Positions 1 through 11,441 of a stretch of DNA of 64,000 nt are shown piece by piece. Source of the stretch: Anadara kagoshimensis (taxonomy: Eukaryota; Mollusca; Bivalvia; Arcoida; Arcidae). A program made the position numbers and the translations under genes. Each line of letters starts with the position of its first letter. Position 1 is the first letter of the stretch. Location of the stretch: the NCBI GenBank assembly GCA_021292105.1, contig CM037864.1, forward strand, positions 12,447,898 to 12,511,897, in the 5' to 3' direction. The notes below the pieces were generated by a model. That model saw nothing but the letters and a program-made list of their open reading frames with translations, did no database searches and had not been told where the DNA came from.

Positions 1-398
1 TTTACACTTGTTTATTCGTTGATTTGAATTATTCGCTGTTTAATTTGTACTTATTTTCAGTCAGTATATTTCATGTTTACTTTTGCGCTGTTGTTTATGC
101 AGTTGTAAATATTGGTTATTTATGTAATGTGCGATAATTTTAAATGCCTTGTTGATACTCCTTTTCAGCTGATGTCGAATTTGTCTATTATATTGATATT
201 ATTTATATTTATTTGTTATTTCCCGTAATTTTGTAGTTCTTACTCTGTTTGTCCGCCAAACAGTGTTTGCAATAAAGATGATTAGCAACAAAGTCAGCGA
301 TGTTAGTTATTTTGCCTGCACAATGTGTCTGCGTGATGAATTACTAGTACATGTAATTTCATTGACCGATAAGTACATTTTTAATTGGGTTCGCAAGT
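1..398. other. AT-rich sequence without recognised feature
   Basis: No open frame with protein-like composition, no tRNA boxes and no clear repeat could be seen on either strand in this stretch. Confidence 0.5.
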
Positions 399-566
399 GT
401 ACCATGTGATACCCCTTAACGTTTCTGTGGAACAAATATTTCCCTTGGAGATGGAATTGCTTCAGTTTACGTTTTCAGGTAAAATGACGTTACTCCGGGA
501 AATGTCGACGTAAACGTTTTCCAAAATGTTCCGCACAAACGTTAAGGGGTATTGATCACATTGTAC
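399..566. repeat. Palindromic MITE-like element
   Basis: The two ends are inverted copies of each other. The left arm (399-436) reads 'accccttaacgtttctgtgg' and the right arm (about 526-566) reads as its reverse complement with a few mismatches and a 3-base indel. The core is short and no coding is possible, so this is most simply a small non-autonomous DNA element or its foldback remnant. No second copy was recognised in the window. Confidence 0.6.
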
Positions 567-797
567 TACATTGTACAACCTTTTCCAGTATGACATAAAA
601 AACGAGATATCAAAAAATTGCTTTATAAGCCTCCATACATTTATTGCCAAACCCCTTTACATTGTCAAGATTTGACTGAATAAATATTCATATAGTGGCG
701 AAAAATTGAGTTTTTCCGTGCATCGGGTGACTTCGTTGTAAGTTCTGTTTCGATTATTCGTTTGTTATTAGACCTAGTGTCCATTCGATTTTAAGAG

Positions 798-1180
798 AGG
801 CCGTGGAGGCCCTAATGGATAAGACGCCAGTCTTCAAATCCAGGGTCTCTCACCGCTGTGAGTTCGAGTCCCTGTCAGACCTCATGTGGGAATGTGAATT
901 TTCCTTGTCGTTGGCCTTTACTGATTCACCTGGTATCAGTATAATGGACTTGGGGAGTGGTACGCTTGTCTGTGGCGTACTGACTCTGTGAGCTAGCACG
1001 TTAAAGTCGCCCTGAGTGCGCGCTAGTACAAGGCAGACCATAAAACACACTCGCATTTCACATGCATACACAAAATTGTTCATATATTAATCCATAGAGA
1101 TTCATAAAGTAGGCGCGAATAGCTAAAAAAAATGCTGATGCGATGTAAAGCAACATTCAACCAACAAACCAACCAACCAT
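798..1180 (+). mobile_element. tRNA-derived SINE
   Basis: The head resembles a tRNA: a box-A-like stretch near 800-820 and a good RNA polymerase III box B, 'gagttcgagtccc', at about 860-873. An unrelated body follows, and the element ends in a short 'aacc' repeat tail (about 1158-1180). It differs in sequence from the more abundant SINE-1 family, so it is a separate family or a divergent member. Confidence 0.6.
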
Positions 1181-1405
1181 CCGATTTAATAGATTTACAT
1201 TCAGTGGTCTATCTACTTTATTTAATTAATTAAAGTGTTATTCACATTAGGTTTATGATGCATTTTTTCAATGATATGTGAAAACACTCATGCATAAATT
1301 TTTCGCACATGCACTAGCTTTGAAAGAGGCGCGAAGGATAAAGATAAAGGGGGAGAAAGAGAGAGTAGGATTAATTTGGAGAGGTAATAAACATACGTTA
1401 TGTCA

Positions 1406-1406
1406 C

Positions 1407-1464
<58 letters not shown>
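1406..1464. repeat. (GA)n microsatellite
   Basis: Nearly perfect GA dinucleotide run with two early interruptions. The Ser/Leu-rich reading frame across it on the minus strand is a by-product of the repeat. Confidence 0.95.
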
Positions 1465-1465
<1 letters not shown>

Positions 1466-1872
1466 ATTGCATAATCGATATATAGTGCATGGAAGATCAT
1501 TCTCTTAGCCGAGAGGTCAAAATAGTTATAAAAACCGTATATACGTTTAAGTATCCTAATGAGATTTAAACAATAATTACTAACTTAGACCAGCCGTGTC
1601 TTCGTACAAAAACTGCAAATAAAATAAAAGTTCGGAACGACCATAATATATCGTCATAAGGGAAAACAATAATTCGATAAAACGAAAGTATGTCCAATTA
1701 TACCATCACAATTATATTGTGTTTTCTTTTCGAAAATAGAATGAACTCAGTGGCCTTCGCCATAAAATATGTCATTTTCTTGAAATGCAATCAAAACAAA
1801 ACGTATGGTTATTCTTTTTAAGGAATAACGATCTGGGTTTAGAATATCACAATTTTAGCTTCGAAAAATAAC
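1465..1872. other. No recognised feature
   Basis: AT-rich unique-looking sequence; no coding or repeat signal seen. Confidence 0.4.
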
Positions 1873-2075
1873 AAAAACATACAAACCCATGCCCAAATCA
1901 CAATCCCAAAGCAAAGTAAAAACCTTGAAACTTGCAAATTTAGTTAAACAATTGAACTACCACCAAGAGAACGAGACCGAATGCTCCGGAAGGATATGTA
2001 ACTCAAACACGAAGAACTTTCCAGTAGGTGCCGACAAGAGAAGATATTCTTGTCCAAACGTGTGCATGACACCAC
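1873..2075 (+). mobile_element. Family D head (Helitron-like), degraded copy
   Basis: Matches five other sites in this window (3905, 14780, 19448, 22965, 44165). The shared order is 'aaacata', 'aaatcacaatcc', 'aaagcaaagtaaaaac', 'ccaccaa..aa' and 'gctccggaagg'. The hairpin seen in better copies has decayed here. The head is followed directly by a long tandem array (2140-3870), as in the other copies. Confidence 0.6.
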
Positions 2076-2139
2076 TACACCGAATTTATACTATACGGGA
2101 GACCGAAACAGTAAGCACATCCGCGAAATAACACCCAGT

Positions 2140-3870
2140 AGGCCCAAAAAAAATCGTGCTTTCTTACTTTCCTACTTTGCAACCAATAGTGATGCAAAAT
2201 ATCATTATATATGACGTCAGAGATTATATATAAGCTATAATAGCAAAAAATCTAGGAGGTCAAAATCATCAACCAATTGAGATATGCCGCCACTAATAAA
2301 ACTTTGATTGCAAAATATCTGGGAGGTCAAAACTTGCTACGCACTTCCGCCAATAACTCCAAGTAGAAGCCGAGAACCGGAAGTCCTTTTGTCCTAATCT
2401 GCAACCAAAAAAAGAGACCGAACTTAAGGACGTCTGACGCCAATGATAAAAACCATAATAACAAAACAGCTGGGAGGTCACAAATTGCTACGCACTTCCG
2501 CAAATAATTCCCAGTAGGAGAAAAAAAGAATGGAAAGCCCTATTGCTCTAGTTTGCAGCAAAAAATGATACAGAACTTAATTATGTATGACACATCTGAT
2601 AAGACTATAATTGCCAATCACCTTGGAACCAGTATGTATGACACCACTGCACTAACTGAAAACTGCGATTGTAAAACATCTTGACTGTCAAAAAACCAAA
2701 ATAAAGTATTTCCCCCAAAAAGACTACCAGTAGAAACCAAAAAATAGAAAGTCTTATTGTCCTATCTTGCAACCAAGAGAGATACATAATATCCTTATGT
2801 ATACACCGCAGGCCCAAAACCAAGAAGATACACATTACCCTTATGTATACATCGCAAACCCAAAATCAAGAGATACACAATACCCTTATGTATACACCGC
2901 AGACCCAAAACCAAGAGAGATACACGATACCCTTATGTATACACCGCAGACCCAAAATTATTCATTCAAATGATCAAGAGAAATACACTATGCTGCGGAA
3001 ACAAAACTATTAATGCAAATGATCTTAGAGGGAACAAAAAAGTCAGTATATTCTCAAAAGACTACCTGTAGGTACCGAAAAGGGTAATTTTAATATCCAT
3101 ACTTGTAACCAATAGAGATACAGAACAAAGGTATTTGTGTTACCATTGCACGGAACATAAACTATAATTGCAAAATATCTGAGAGGAGGTCAAAACACTA
3201 ACCCAATCTCAAAATAACTAACAGTAGGAACCAAAAAAGGAAAGACTAATTGACCTAGTTTGCAACCTTATGTATGCCACCTTTGATAAAAGCAACAATT
3301 GTAAAAAAAAATCTGGGTGGTAAAAAAAGTTCCAGGTAGGTTACGGAAAAGGAAATTTGTAATGTCCCAACTTGCAATTAAAAAAACACAGAATATAAGT
3401 ACGTATACCACCATTGCACTGTTTATAAACTATAATTGTAAAAAAAAACTTAAAAAACCTGTGAGGTCGAAACACTAAATATCACCGGATAACTCCCAGT
3501 AGGATCCAAAAAGGAAGATCAACTATTCTAACTTTCAAGCGGCAAAACACAAAAAAGGTATATGTGACACCATTGCACTGATTTTAAACAATTAGTTGCT
3601 AAACATCTCGAAGGTACAAAAACCTCAGTTTATTACCAAAAGACGAAAAAAGGAAAATTGTTATATCCTAACTTGCAACCGATAGAAATATAAAACAAAT
3701 GTATGTATGGCACCACTGCACCGAATATAAACTACATTTGCAAAATATCTGGAAGGTACAAAATTCCAGTACGTTACCGAAAACGGAACATTGAAAATTT
3801 CAATGTCTTAAATTGCAACCAAGAGAGTTACATAATGGCAATTGAAAATGAAATGAAATGAAATAAAAAA
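2140..3870 (+). repeat. Degenerate satellite array, unit about 110-220 bp
   Basis: A recurring block beginning 'ctaacttgcaaccaa.aga.ata' appears near 2170, 2394, 2546, 2761, 3099, 3252, 3364, 3526, 3666 and 3810. Each is followed by variants of 'tgtatgacaccactgcac', 'ataattgcaaaatatctggg' and 'taactcccagtagg'. Copies are strongly diverged and vary in length. The array sits between two family D heads and is probably the internal tandem region of the left one. Confidence 0.7.
2774..2960 (+). repeat. Nested 45-47 bp tandem repeat, four copies
   Basis: Four consecutive copies of a unit containing 'cccttatgtatacaccgcag' plus 'acccaaaaccaagagagata'. They are much more alike than the surrounding array, so this is a younger local expansion inside the older satellite. 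A short plus-strand frame (2767-2973) merely translates the repeat. Confidence 0.85.
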
Positions 3871-3904
3871 AGTTGATACTATACTTCATGTATTTTAAAA
3901 AGCG

Positions 3905-4180
3905 ATAATCAAAAACAAACATACTTATCCATTTCCGAACCACAATCCAGAAGCAAAGTAAAAACTTTGGAACCGACAAGTTAGGTTAGACACGTGAACT
4001 TCCACCAGGGAAGTGAAGCCGGGGGCTCCGGAAGGGTAAGCACCTCCTGTTTAGCTAGCTACACCCGTCACGTGTGTAATCAAAATTGTGTGAAAGGAAC
4101 ATGGAACTATGAGACGTCAAATATATCCAAGGCAATCCTGGACACTGAGACATCAAACTTATCAACAATACTGTGATGAA
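3905..4180 (+). mobile_element. Family D head with hairpin, then short repeats
   Basis: Well-preserved head: 'ccgaaccacaatccagaagc' and 'cacgtgaacttccaccagg'. It ends in an imperfect stem-loop around 'ctccggaagggta' (about 4021-4043) followed by 'tcctgtttagctagctac'. Downstream, two degenerate copies of '.gagac.tcaaa.atatcc' (about 4109-4165) resemble the array at 12580. The layout suggests a non-autonomous Helitron/Helentron-type element. Confidence 0.6.
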
Positions 4181-5966
4181 GTGAAAAATGTAATTACAGA
4201 CAAATCTGTAAATTGAGACAACTTATGGGACCAAAGAAATGTTTGTTATAAAGAGGTTCTATTTGGTAGGTTGAAACATGAAGGGCCCTTAACACAGTGT
4301 ACTTTATCGTCAGGTGTCCGTCTTTATATTAGAGTTTTTTTTTAGCTGAAACATTAAATGTTTTGTCTTATGGACAATTCTAACATGACCTGCGTTTCCT
4401 TCATATGAAACATATAGAGAGCCAGTTGTGGTATAACAAACGGTATACCCATCGATGTTCCGTTTTAATGACGTACTCCCTTGCTTATTTTATGACGTCA
4501 TTCTATGTATCGCGAACAATGGTTGTGACGTAATTTTTATTCATAAAATCATTTATTTCAATGGAGGTAATCTCAACAGTCGAATAGTTTCGATGGATCT
4601 TTTTGCAAATAGATAGTAAAATGTACTTCCGAAAAAAAGAGTTCGCAATATTTATTTCATTCATATTTATGTAAGTCATGTAAGAATTGAAATGATCAAC
4701 ATTTACCCGTGGTATATCGTCGAATAATACACGGGCTGGAGTTCACGTGCGAAAGAATATATCACGAGGTGGCTTTCCAATAAACAATACATGTTTACAA
4801 ATAATTTGTGTGCCGTGAGTTAATTAGGCATATCCGAGGTCGTAAAAAATAATTTTATGTCACTTTTAATAATCTCAATAAAAGAAGATGAATTTTCAAA
4901 AATTGGGGTCGAATTTGCAAAAAGTAGGTGCGATTTTGAACTGGAGCAATTTTAAAATGGGGACGAATTTGATGAAAGTGGGGGCGCATTTACCGTGGGG
5001 CGAATTGACCTGATACCAAAGTGGTCACTATCAAAGGTTTTATTGAATATCAATATGCTTAGTAGTATAAAATCAAATTTTCAATTATTTAAAAAAAGGA
5101 TTTTTTGGTTTTACCTCATTTTTATTGTATCAATTCTAAGAATAAGCAACGGTTTTAACAGTAATATGAAGCACACAATGGTCTTAATGGACAGGTGTTC
5201 TTTATATAAAGGCGGCGTTATAACAAATTTTATTGAATATCAATATACTAAGTGGTTTGAGTACTAATATATAATTTCTAAAAAATAAGATTCCAAAATG
5301 TGCATTTGTTTGTCATATTGCATCGATATAAGGAAGGGGCAAATATGAACCCTCCATAACAGAGAAACAATTGATGAATGTGACCTTTTTTTGAACTCAT
5401 TGTGGCTTTTGTTTTATAACAATAATAAACATTACTTTAATTACAATCAAACTATTAATTTATTGTCAACAATTCTATTTTAAAAATGCCAAACAATAGC
5501 AAATTCTGACAATACATGCAATCTTGACAATTAAGACGATCATTTTCTTTTTATATTAATGACGAACAATGTTGATAGAAATTAGCTTAATGTATTATCT
5601 CCACGGGATTATCTCTTATTAACCAAGAAATTAGATTCGTAACGAAGAGTGTGAACTTGAGGGAAACAAGTGTTATATGCCCCTAAATTGAAACTAAACA
5701 AAACCCAAAAGGACGGACATAATTATTAGCTTAGCTTTGCTAACTGAATCATGAGCGAGAATGTCCAATTCTGTGACACTTGCTAAATAGAATTATAATG
5801 GACATTGTCCATTTATTGTCTTACGATATGTAATAAGAGTTATAAGGTTTATGTACTAGCGCAAGGAGGAGGCGTGTTTATTTCTCGAAATTTGTCACAT
5901 TAACCTACTACCTGTTCCAAACGCAAAATGGTATAAATGGATGAAAGAAATTGATTATAACTAAAG
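4181..5966. other. Unannotated AT-rich stretch
   Basis: No gene seen. From 4890 to 5010 there are several short imperfect repeats around 'gggg.cgaatt' in various spacings. The block 'tattgaatatcaatat.ct' occurs at about 5041 and again near 5231, suggesting a small duplicated segment. The small open frames here have random composition. Confidence 0.4.

Positions 5967-5994
<28 letters not shown>
5967..5994 (+). repeat. Poly(A) run
   Basis: 28 consecutive A. It could be the tail of a decayed retroposon, but no SINE or LINE body was recognised immediately 5' of it. Confidence 0.9.
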
Positions 5995-5998
<4 letters not shown>

Positions 5999-6149
5999 CT
6001 TTGCAACAAGAAAATCAATAGACAAAACAAACTAATGAATGTTCTAAACAGCCGAAAAAGATAAAAAACAAAAAAAGTTTCACATTTTTCAACTGAGGTT
6101 TCAACAGAAGTACAATATAGATGCAATGAGCTTCTCATTGACATCTAAA

Positions 6150-6330
6150 TTTATGAATATCTTGAAAACTAAGAAAATAATCAAGATTTCAGATAAAGAT
6201 AAACTTCAAAGTAATCTTCAAAGTGACACCTTCATTATCTTAAAATTAACAAAATTATTAAGAATTGTAATTTTGCCAGATTTCAGTTTAGGAATGATTG
6301 TGAAACTGGAGCTAAACTGGAGCTAGACTT
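6150..6330. repeat. Half copy of MITE family B
   Basis: Carries the right half of family B: 'gacacctt', 'aaaattaacaaaatta', 'ttttgccagattt' and the right end 'ggaatgattgtgaaactgga'. It lacks the left inverted end and lies next to a complete copy at 6371. Confidence 0.6.
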
Positions 6331-6370
6331 GAATCTTGACTGGGGCACAAAACTCTATCACTAAACTTAC

Positions 6371-6634
6371 CCCAGGCTCCGGTTTCACAATCATTCCTTA
6401 GCCAAGATTTTCCTTAACTTAAATTTAGCCATTTTTGGTAATCCATCTTTGGAAATACTAATGAATATTTTTGTAAAAACTAAATACTAATGTTTTAATC
6501 TAGCAGTGACCATTAAAATGACACCTTAATTTCCTGAATATCTTTAAAATTAACAAAATTATAAAGTTTTGAAATTTTGCAAGATTTAAGTTAAGGAAAA
6601 TCTTAGCTAAGGAATGATTGTGAAACCAGGGCCA
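6371..6634. mobile_element. MITE family B, complete copy
   Basis: The left end 'ggtttcacaatcattcctta' and the right end 'taaggaatgattgtgaaacc' are inverted copies; the arms extend about 50 bases into 'gattttccttaacttaaatt'. No coding capacity. Four further complete copies lie at 10175, 27013, 27578 and 43070. The TIR length and the lack of coding fit a non-autonomous DNA transposon; the superfamily could not be assigned. Confidence 0.8.
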
Positions 6635-6910
6635 GGGCTGTTTAAGCTACTGTAAACGTATTTATTTTCACGATGTACAAATTTTCGCTTATTTAGCGTT
6701 GTTTGATTTGCGCAAAAACTAATACCGAGCGAAAATTACATTTTGCGTAATGTATTATGACACTGCATATTTAAAAAAACGCGAAAATCTAACTACGGAG
6801 ATAATTCTTCATTTCATATATATGTACATCGAAAATAAATACGTTTACGTTATTCAAAGGTACGTTTTCTTGGCAACAAAATTGCTTCTTTAAAACATTG
6901 AAATCATTAA

Positions 6911-7258
6911 AGAGTGAGTGAGTGAGTAATAGTGTTTAACGTCCCAGTCAAGAATATTTCACTTATATCGAGACGTCGCCAGCTATAGGTGAAGGTGCAG
7001 AAATTTTGCCCGTGCGTTGCGCTCATGGCATTATACAGCAGGGTTCTTTAGCGTGCCAAGCCCACCGTGAAACGGGACCTCGTTTATTTTAAGTTCCCAT
7101 CCGAAAGAACCGTGACTTTCATTTCGTAATGCCAAGTGCTTGGCGAAAGAACAGTCACTACCCACTTTCAAGTCTTGGGTCAGACCCGGCCGGGGTTCGA
7201 ACCCACGACCTTCCACTTACGGAGCGAGCACTCTACCAAATGAGCTACCGCAGTGGTT
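6911..7258 (-). mobile_element. SINE-1, full-length copy
   Basis: Read on the minus strand, the element begins with a tRNA-like head: 'gcggtagctcatttggtaga' (box A region) and 'gggttcgaacccc' (box B, complement about 7193-7205). A conserved body follows, and the 3' part reads 'tgaaatattcttgactggga'. RNA polymerase III would transcribe it and a LINE would mobilise it. It resembles tRNA-headed SINEs described from bivalves, but naming the family needs a database search. Confidence 0.85.
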
Positions 7259-7536
7259 GATATCATTATATAGCTACGCTTCGCAGCAATTTTATGATAT
7301 ATCTTTGTTTCAAAAAGTGAAATCTGAAAGCAAATTTGGTTAAATCTTCTTTTTTATTTGATAACACAAGAACCACTATCAAATTAAACAAAGTATAATA
7401 ATTCTGTTTCACATATAACAATATTTGAGTAGATAATACACGGGACCTAGGGTCTGTTTTAAATCAGAAACGCTCTAGTATTCTATTTAGATCGATAAAT
7501 ATTCATATCGCTCAAACTTACTCATAGTTATGGACA

Positions 7537-7605
7537 TACAGTACAGACCTGTCGAAAGCTTAACACGAAGTTTAGTGCTGAATCGGTAACTTGTCAGCTA
7601 CGTAT
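7537..7605. repeat. MITE family A, left-end fragment
   Basis: Starts 'cagtacagacctgtcgaaag' like complete family A copies, then diverges; no matching right end follows. Confidence 0.65.
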
Positions 7606-7890
7606 ACTATTATATTATTGATCAGGTATTATCATATTGGCCCAGTTATTTGGCTAAGGTGAATCATATTGGCCCAGTTTTGTGAATTTATTGGCGAGGC
7701 AGATTTTCACGTATTGTATAAATATTGATTAATAATTTTAATTAATAAATATAAAACTGGTATAATATGCAATTTTAGCAGAACTCGACAACGCTTTTGG
7801 ACAGTTGTTTTACATCTCTCCTTAGTTTTTTCCGTATTAAGCCATCCATTGCTTGCCCATTCGACAGTCGGGTCTTCAACTCCTATATGT

Positions 7891-8114
7891 ACAGTACAGA
7901 CATGTTAAAAGTTCAACACTAGGCTAACGGAAAGAAGAGTCGAAGCTCGACTGCCGAGATGTCGATAGACAGTCACCGGAAAGATGCAGATGTAAAGAAA
8001 GAAGCTACCGAAAAGTTGTCAAAATGTACATGTAGCTAAGGAGGGGCGGAGATGTGATGCCGATTCGGCACTTATTCGATAGCCTGGTATTAAACTTTCG
8101 ACAGGCCTGTACTG
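7891..8114. mobile_element. MITE family A, complete copy
   Basis: Left end 'acagtacagacatgttaaaa', right end 'aaactttcgacaggcctgta'. Between them lies the family core, with 'gtcgaagctcgactgccgag' and 'gccgattcggcacttattcg'. The inverted ends (about 35 bases) and the size of about 220 bp match the copies at 17375, 29962, 36973, 41198, 43496 and 43867. Non-coding. Confidence 0.8.
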
Positions 8115-8337
8115 ACATCTCCTCAACATCTCAAGTTTGATGTGGCGTGTGGGAGGAGGCTGTTACTACAGGCGCTGATATAATACAGTTTTTCTTCTGG
8201 GGATATATAATAAGTTATTTTATTTATTGGTTTTTTGACAAGTCTTAGCTACAAATCCTGCGTAAATTTTATAGTCAATTCATTAAAAAAAAATTAACAT
8301 CAAAAGTTTCTAAATACATGCATGTAATACACATTTT

Positions 8338-8590
8338 GACCACTATCACCGGGCATGACCAAGACCTGAAATAGGTATTGACTGTTCCTTCGCCAAGCAC
8401 ACGGCATTTAGAAATGAAAGTCACGGGGTATTTTGGGAGAGACCTTGAAAACTGATGTCCTGTCTCAAGCCAGGCGTGTGACGTAAAAATCCCTCCCTGT
8501 ACATATTGCCCTGAGCGCACTGCCTATGTAAAAATTTCTGCCACTTCACCTGTAGCTGTGACGTCTTGATGTGAGAGAAATATTGAAATA
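8338..8590 (+). mobile_element. Diverged SINE-1 body
   Basis: Collinear with the SINE-1 body: 'tattgactgttccttcgcca', 'aatgaaagtcacgg', 'gcactgcctatgtaaaaatt', 'cttcacctgtagctg' and 'gagaaatattgaaat'. The tRNA-like head is missing or eroded. Confidence 0.6.
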
Positions 8591-8929
8591 TATTCCATAG
8601 CCCCCTTGGATGGTCCTAATATACAGGTTTAACTATATTTTACTCTATATAAAGACACCTTATCTATCAAGTCCATATTTCACGAATGGTCTTAATATAC
8701 ATGTTTAAGTGTATTTTAATCAGGATACTTAGAAAAAAATGAAAATCGTCAGGGATATGTGCCAGATATAAAAAAAATAGCCGAGAATTAGCAATTCTTT
8801 GTGTAAAAATGAAACCAATCATTACCACATTTAGAAAGACGCGAGAAAAAACAATGTATTAAGTTGTTAATGTTCTACTGTGACAAATAACACTATTTAA
8901 ACATTTTGGCCGGATTAGTTTTACGTCAT

Positions 8930-9520
8930 TCTATGACGTAATTTTAGCAAGTCATTAGTGTTACCATGGAAACGCAAATTAGTTGCAGCAAATTTGTAAT
9001 AACATCTCACAGTTTGTATCATTTGCGATTGCTGTTTGTCGTTGTATCGGTTCTGTAAATTAGTATTTGATGGAAACGGAAAGAGAGGTAAACCTAGATT
9101 CTGTGAAATCTAAGCGTAACCCCGTTCCCTCCGAGTATGATTTGCAGATTAAAAGTTTTTGTTTTTCTTGAAAAATAAAATTGTACGACAACGTTACCAT
9201 GGAAACGGTAATTAGTAACAGACAATTTTAATTGACATATCATGATTTTGTATCAATAGTACGTCTGTCGATTTAAAAGTTTATCAATTATGTACCAAAA
9301 GTAAGAGTGGAGTTTGTTGTTCAAAAGGGTTTGTTTTCTTTTTCTTGAATAAAAGTACTAGTATGACATAGGGGCTATTCATGTTACCATGGAAATTATC
9401 ATAAGCTATTTTTCAATTTCCTTATCACATATTATAGTGCAATTACATATCATGTTTTTGTGCCAAAAGTACGTTTGTTGGTTATTAATTGTTTTTAAAT
9501 AAAAGTTGTTTCGAATAATA
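8930..9520 (+). repeat. Three diverged tandem units (about 190-230 bp)
   Basis: 'gttaccatggaaa' recurs at 8960, 9192 and 9383. Each time it is followed by variants of 'acatatcatg.tttgt', 'aaaagtacgt.tgt' and 'ttgtttttcttgaa.aaaa'. An old tandem array with no coding. Confidence 0.6.
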
Positions 9521-9660
9521 TTTATGTATGACGTCAGGGCTTGGTGTTTACATCAAAACAAATACACTAATTTAACGTTAAAACCATATCTGAATATTAT
9601 TGTACACCAATGGAGTAAAGTACATAGTTTGTGCATTCCACATGGCTCAATATACCGTGG

Positions 9661-9720
9661 TGTCATATACCATTTTTTGAATGTATTTTATGATTAAATT
9701 AAAAAAAATGGTATATGACA
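9661..9720. repeat. Perfect 18-bp inverted repeat
   Basis: 'tgtcatataccatttttt' (9661-9678) is the exact reverse complement of 9703-9720, with a 24-base AT-rich loop. It may be a DNA-element end or simply a hairpin. Confidence 0.8.
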
Positions 9721-10174
9721 GTGGCACTGAACCAATCAGGAGAAGGCCTACTACAAAACGTTCTCCAAAAGTATAAAAACAAAATTTCACGAAACTTGGC
9801 GCAAAGTATCAACATAGATAGCAGGTGTGTATATTCGGTTAACCCGAGTTAGTTTGCTCATTTTTTTCAAAGTTATGACCCTTTGAACATAAGTGCAAAA
9901 CACAAAAAAGAACCTGCTGACGGGGGATCCTAATTCACTGATTTTGCTTATTCAAGGTCATATTACCTCTGCTAGGAAGTTGGAATAATTTCATATGATA
10001 TTTTAGCAACAGTTACTGGTCTATATCCTGGCCAAAGACTTCCCTAAATCTTCATAGTGCCTTTTACATAAGTCACAAAAGCTGTTATTTCATTGAACCA
10101 ACCCTAATCATGACCACAGGGGCGTTTTGTTTAAGGGATGCAAGTCTGTGTATTGCCCGCGCGGTTCAACCTCA
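9721..10174. other. Probable unclassified interspersed repeat
   Basis: No open frame of interest. The wording of the sequence (for example 'aagttatgaccctttgaaca') resembles non-coding interspersed repeats common in mollusc DNA, but no second copy lies in the window to prove it. Confidence 0.3.
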
Positions 10175-10432
10175 GGCCCCGGTTTCACAATCATTCCTTA
10201 GCTAAGATTTTCCTTAACTTAAATATTGCAAAATTGTAAATATTTATAATTTTGGTAATTTTCAAGATATTCAGAAATTTAAGGTGTCATTTTAAAGATC
10301 ACTTTCAGATTAAAACATTTGCATAAGTTTTGACAAAAATATTCATCAGTAGTTCCAAAAAAAGTTACCAAAATTTGCTAAATTTAAAATAAGAAAAATC
10401 TTAGCTAAGGAACTATTGTGAAACCGGGGCCA
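10175..10432. mobile_element. MITE family B, complete copy
   Basis: Ends 'ggccccggtttcacaatcat' and 'ttgtgaaaccggggcc' are inverted. It is flanked by two similar direct copies of 'tgtgtattgccc.c.cggt' (about 10147-10166 and 10435-10454), which may be a target duplication or a pre-existing repeat. Confidence 0.8.
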
Positions 10433-10903
10433 GGTTGTGTATTGCCCCCTCGGTCCATACACGCCCGTGGTCTGTGCCCGTCGTCTGTACCGCTTGATCG
10501 CTCATTACCCAATGAAATTGATTGTTACAAAACTGATATGAAATGATAGGTTTTGACGTCATTCTGTAGCTGTATATACGATCAACATAGTGACGTATTT
10601 ATAAATATCCGTAGGAACATAAAATACATTGCATGTTTTTCCTAAAAGTTAGATTGCTTCCAAAAGTACGTTGAGCACCATACCATAATGGTATTTAAGC
10701 AATTACCGCCATTACATGACCAAAGAAAAACAGTATTTACCATACAGCCATTACTATGATTTATCAACTAATGGGTGCCTATAAGATTGGTGTAGTTATT
10801 TTAAGAACCCATTTACCATAATCTCAAACCCGAAAGTAAAAATATTATTGTAGGTTAACTATTATTATTTTGATACACATACATGTAAAAGCTTTATGAA
10901 AGA

Positions 10904-11078
10904 AATTATAGATTTCAAAACGAGTGTAATTTTAGTCAGCGATTTGAAATTATACATTTCAAAACGAGGGCATCTTAGTCAGCGATTTGTAATTATAGTT
11001 TTCAAAACGAGGGCATTTTAGTCTGCGATTTGTAATTATAGATTTCAAAACGAGGATAATTTCAGCCAGCGATTTGCT
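10904..11078 (+). repeat. 43-44 bp tandem repeat, four copies
   Basis: Units start at 10904, 10948, 10991 and 11034. The core is 'atttcaaaacgagggcat' followed by 'tttagtcagcgatttg'. Well conserved, non-coding. Confidence 0.9.
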
Positions 11079-11441
11079 AAAACGTACACTGTTTGTATTA
11101 GCATACTATGATGATTTTGACATTCTCCAGACCATTCATTTGGATATATGACCAAGACAGACAATGATTCAAAAGCCAATAAAAAAATGATTTAAACGAT
11201 GGACAATTGTTATTGTCTGACTTGAGTGATATCATTGAATTACGATTAATTCCCCATAAGGAATTAGCGCTGTCTAAACTCCGTGTTTCACTACCGGTCT
11301 GGGAAATACAAAAACTCAAGTTTTAACAAAAAATCAATGTTCCCGTTGTGCTTTTCTTTTGCCTTTCTTGTTTACAGTTTTAAACCTTTTTAAGTACAAA
11401 ATTACTCGCACTAATTTGATCAGACAATTCGTCTATAATCT

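Noticed and set aside
7140..7258. tRNA gene on the minus strand
   Set aside because: Box A and B are present, but the sequence continues into a SINE body shared with a dozen copies; the arms are mutated and there is no independent terminator.
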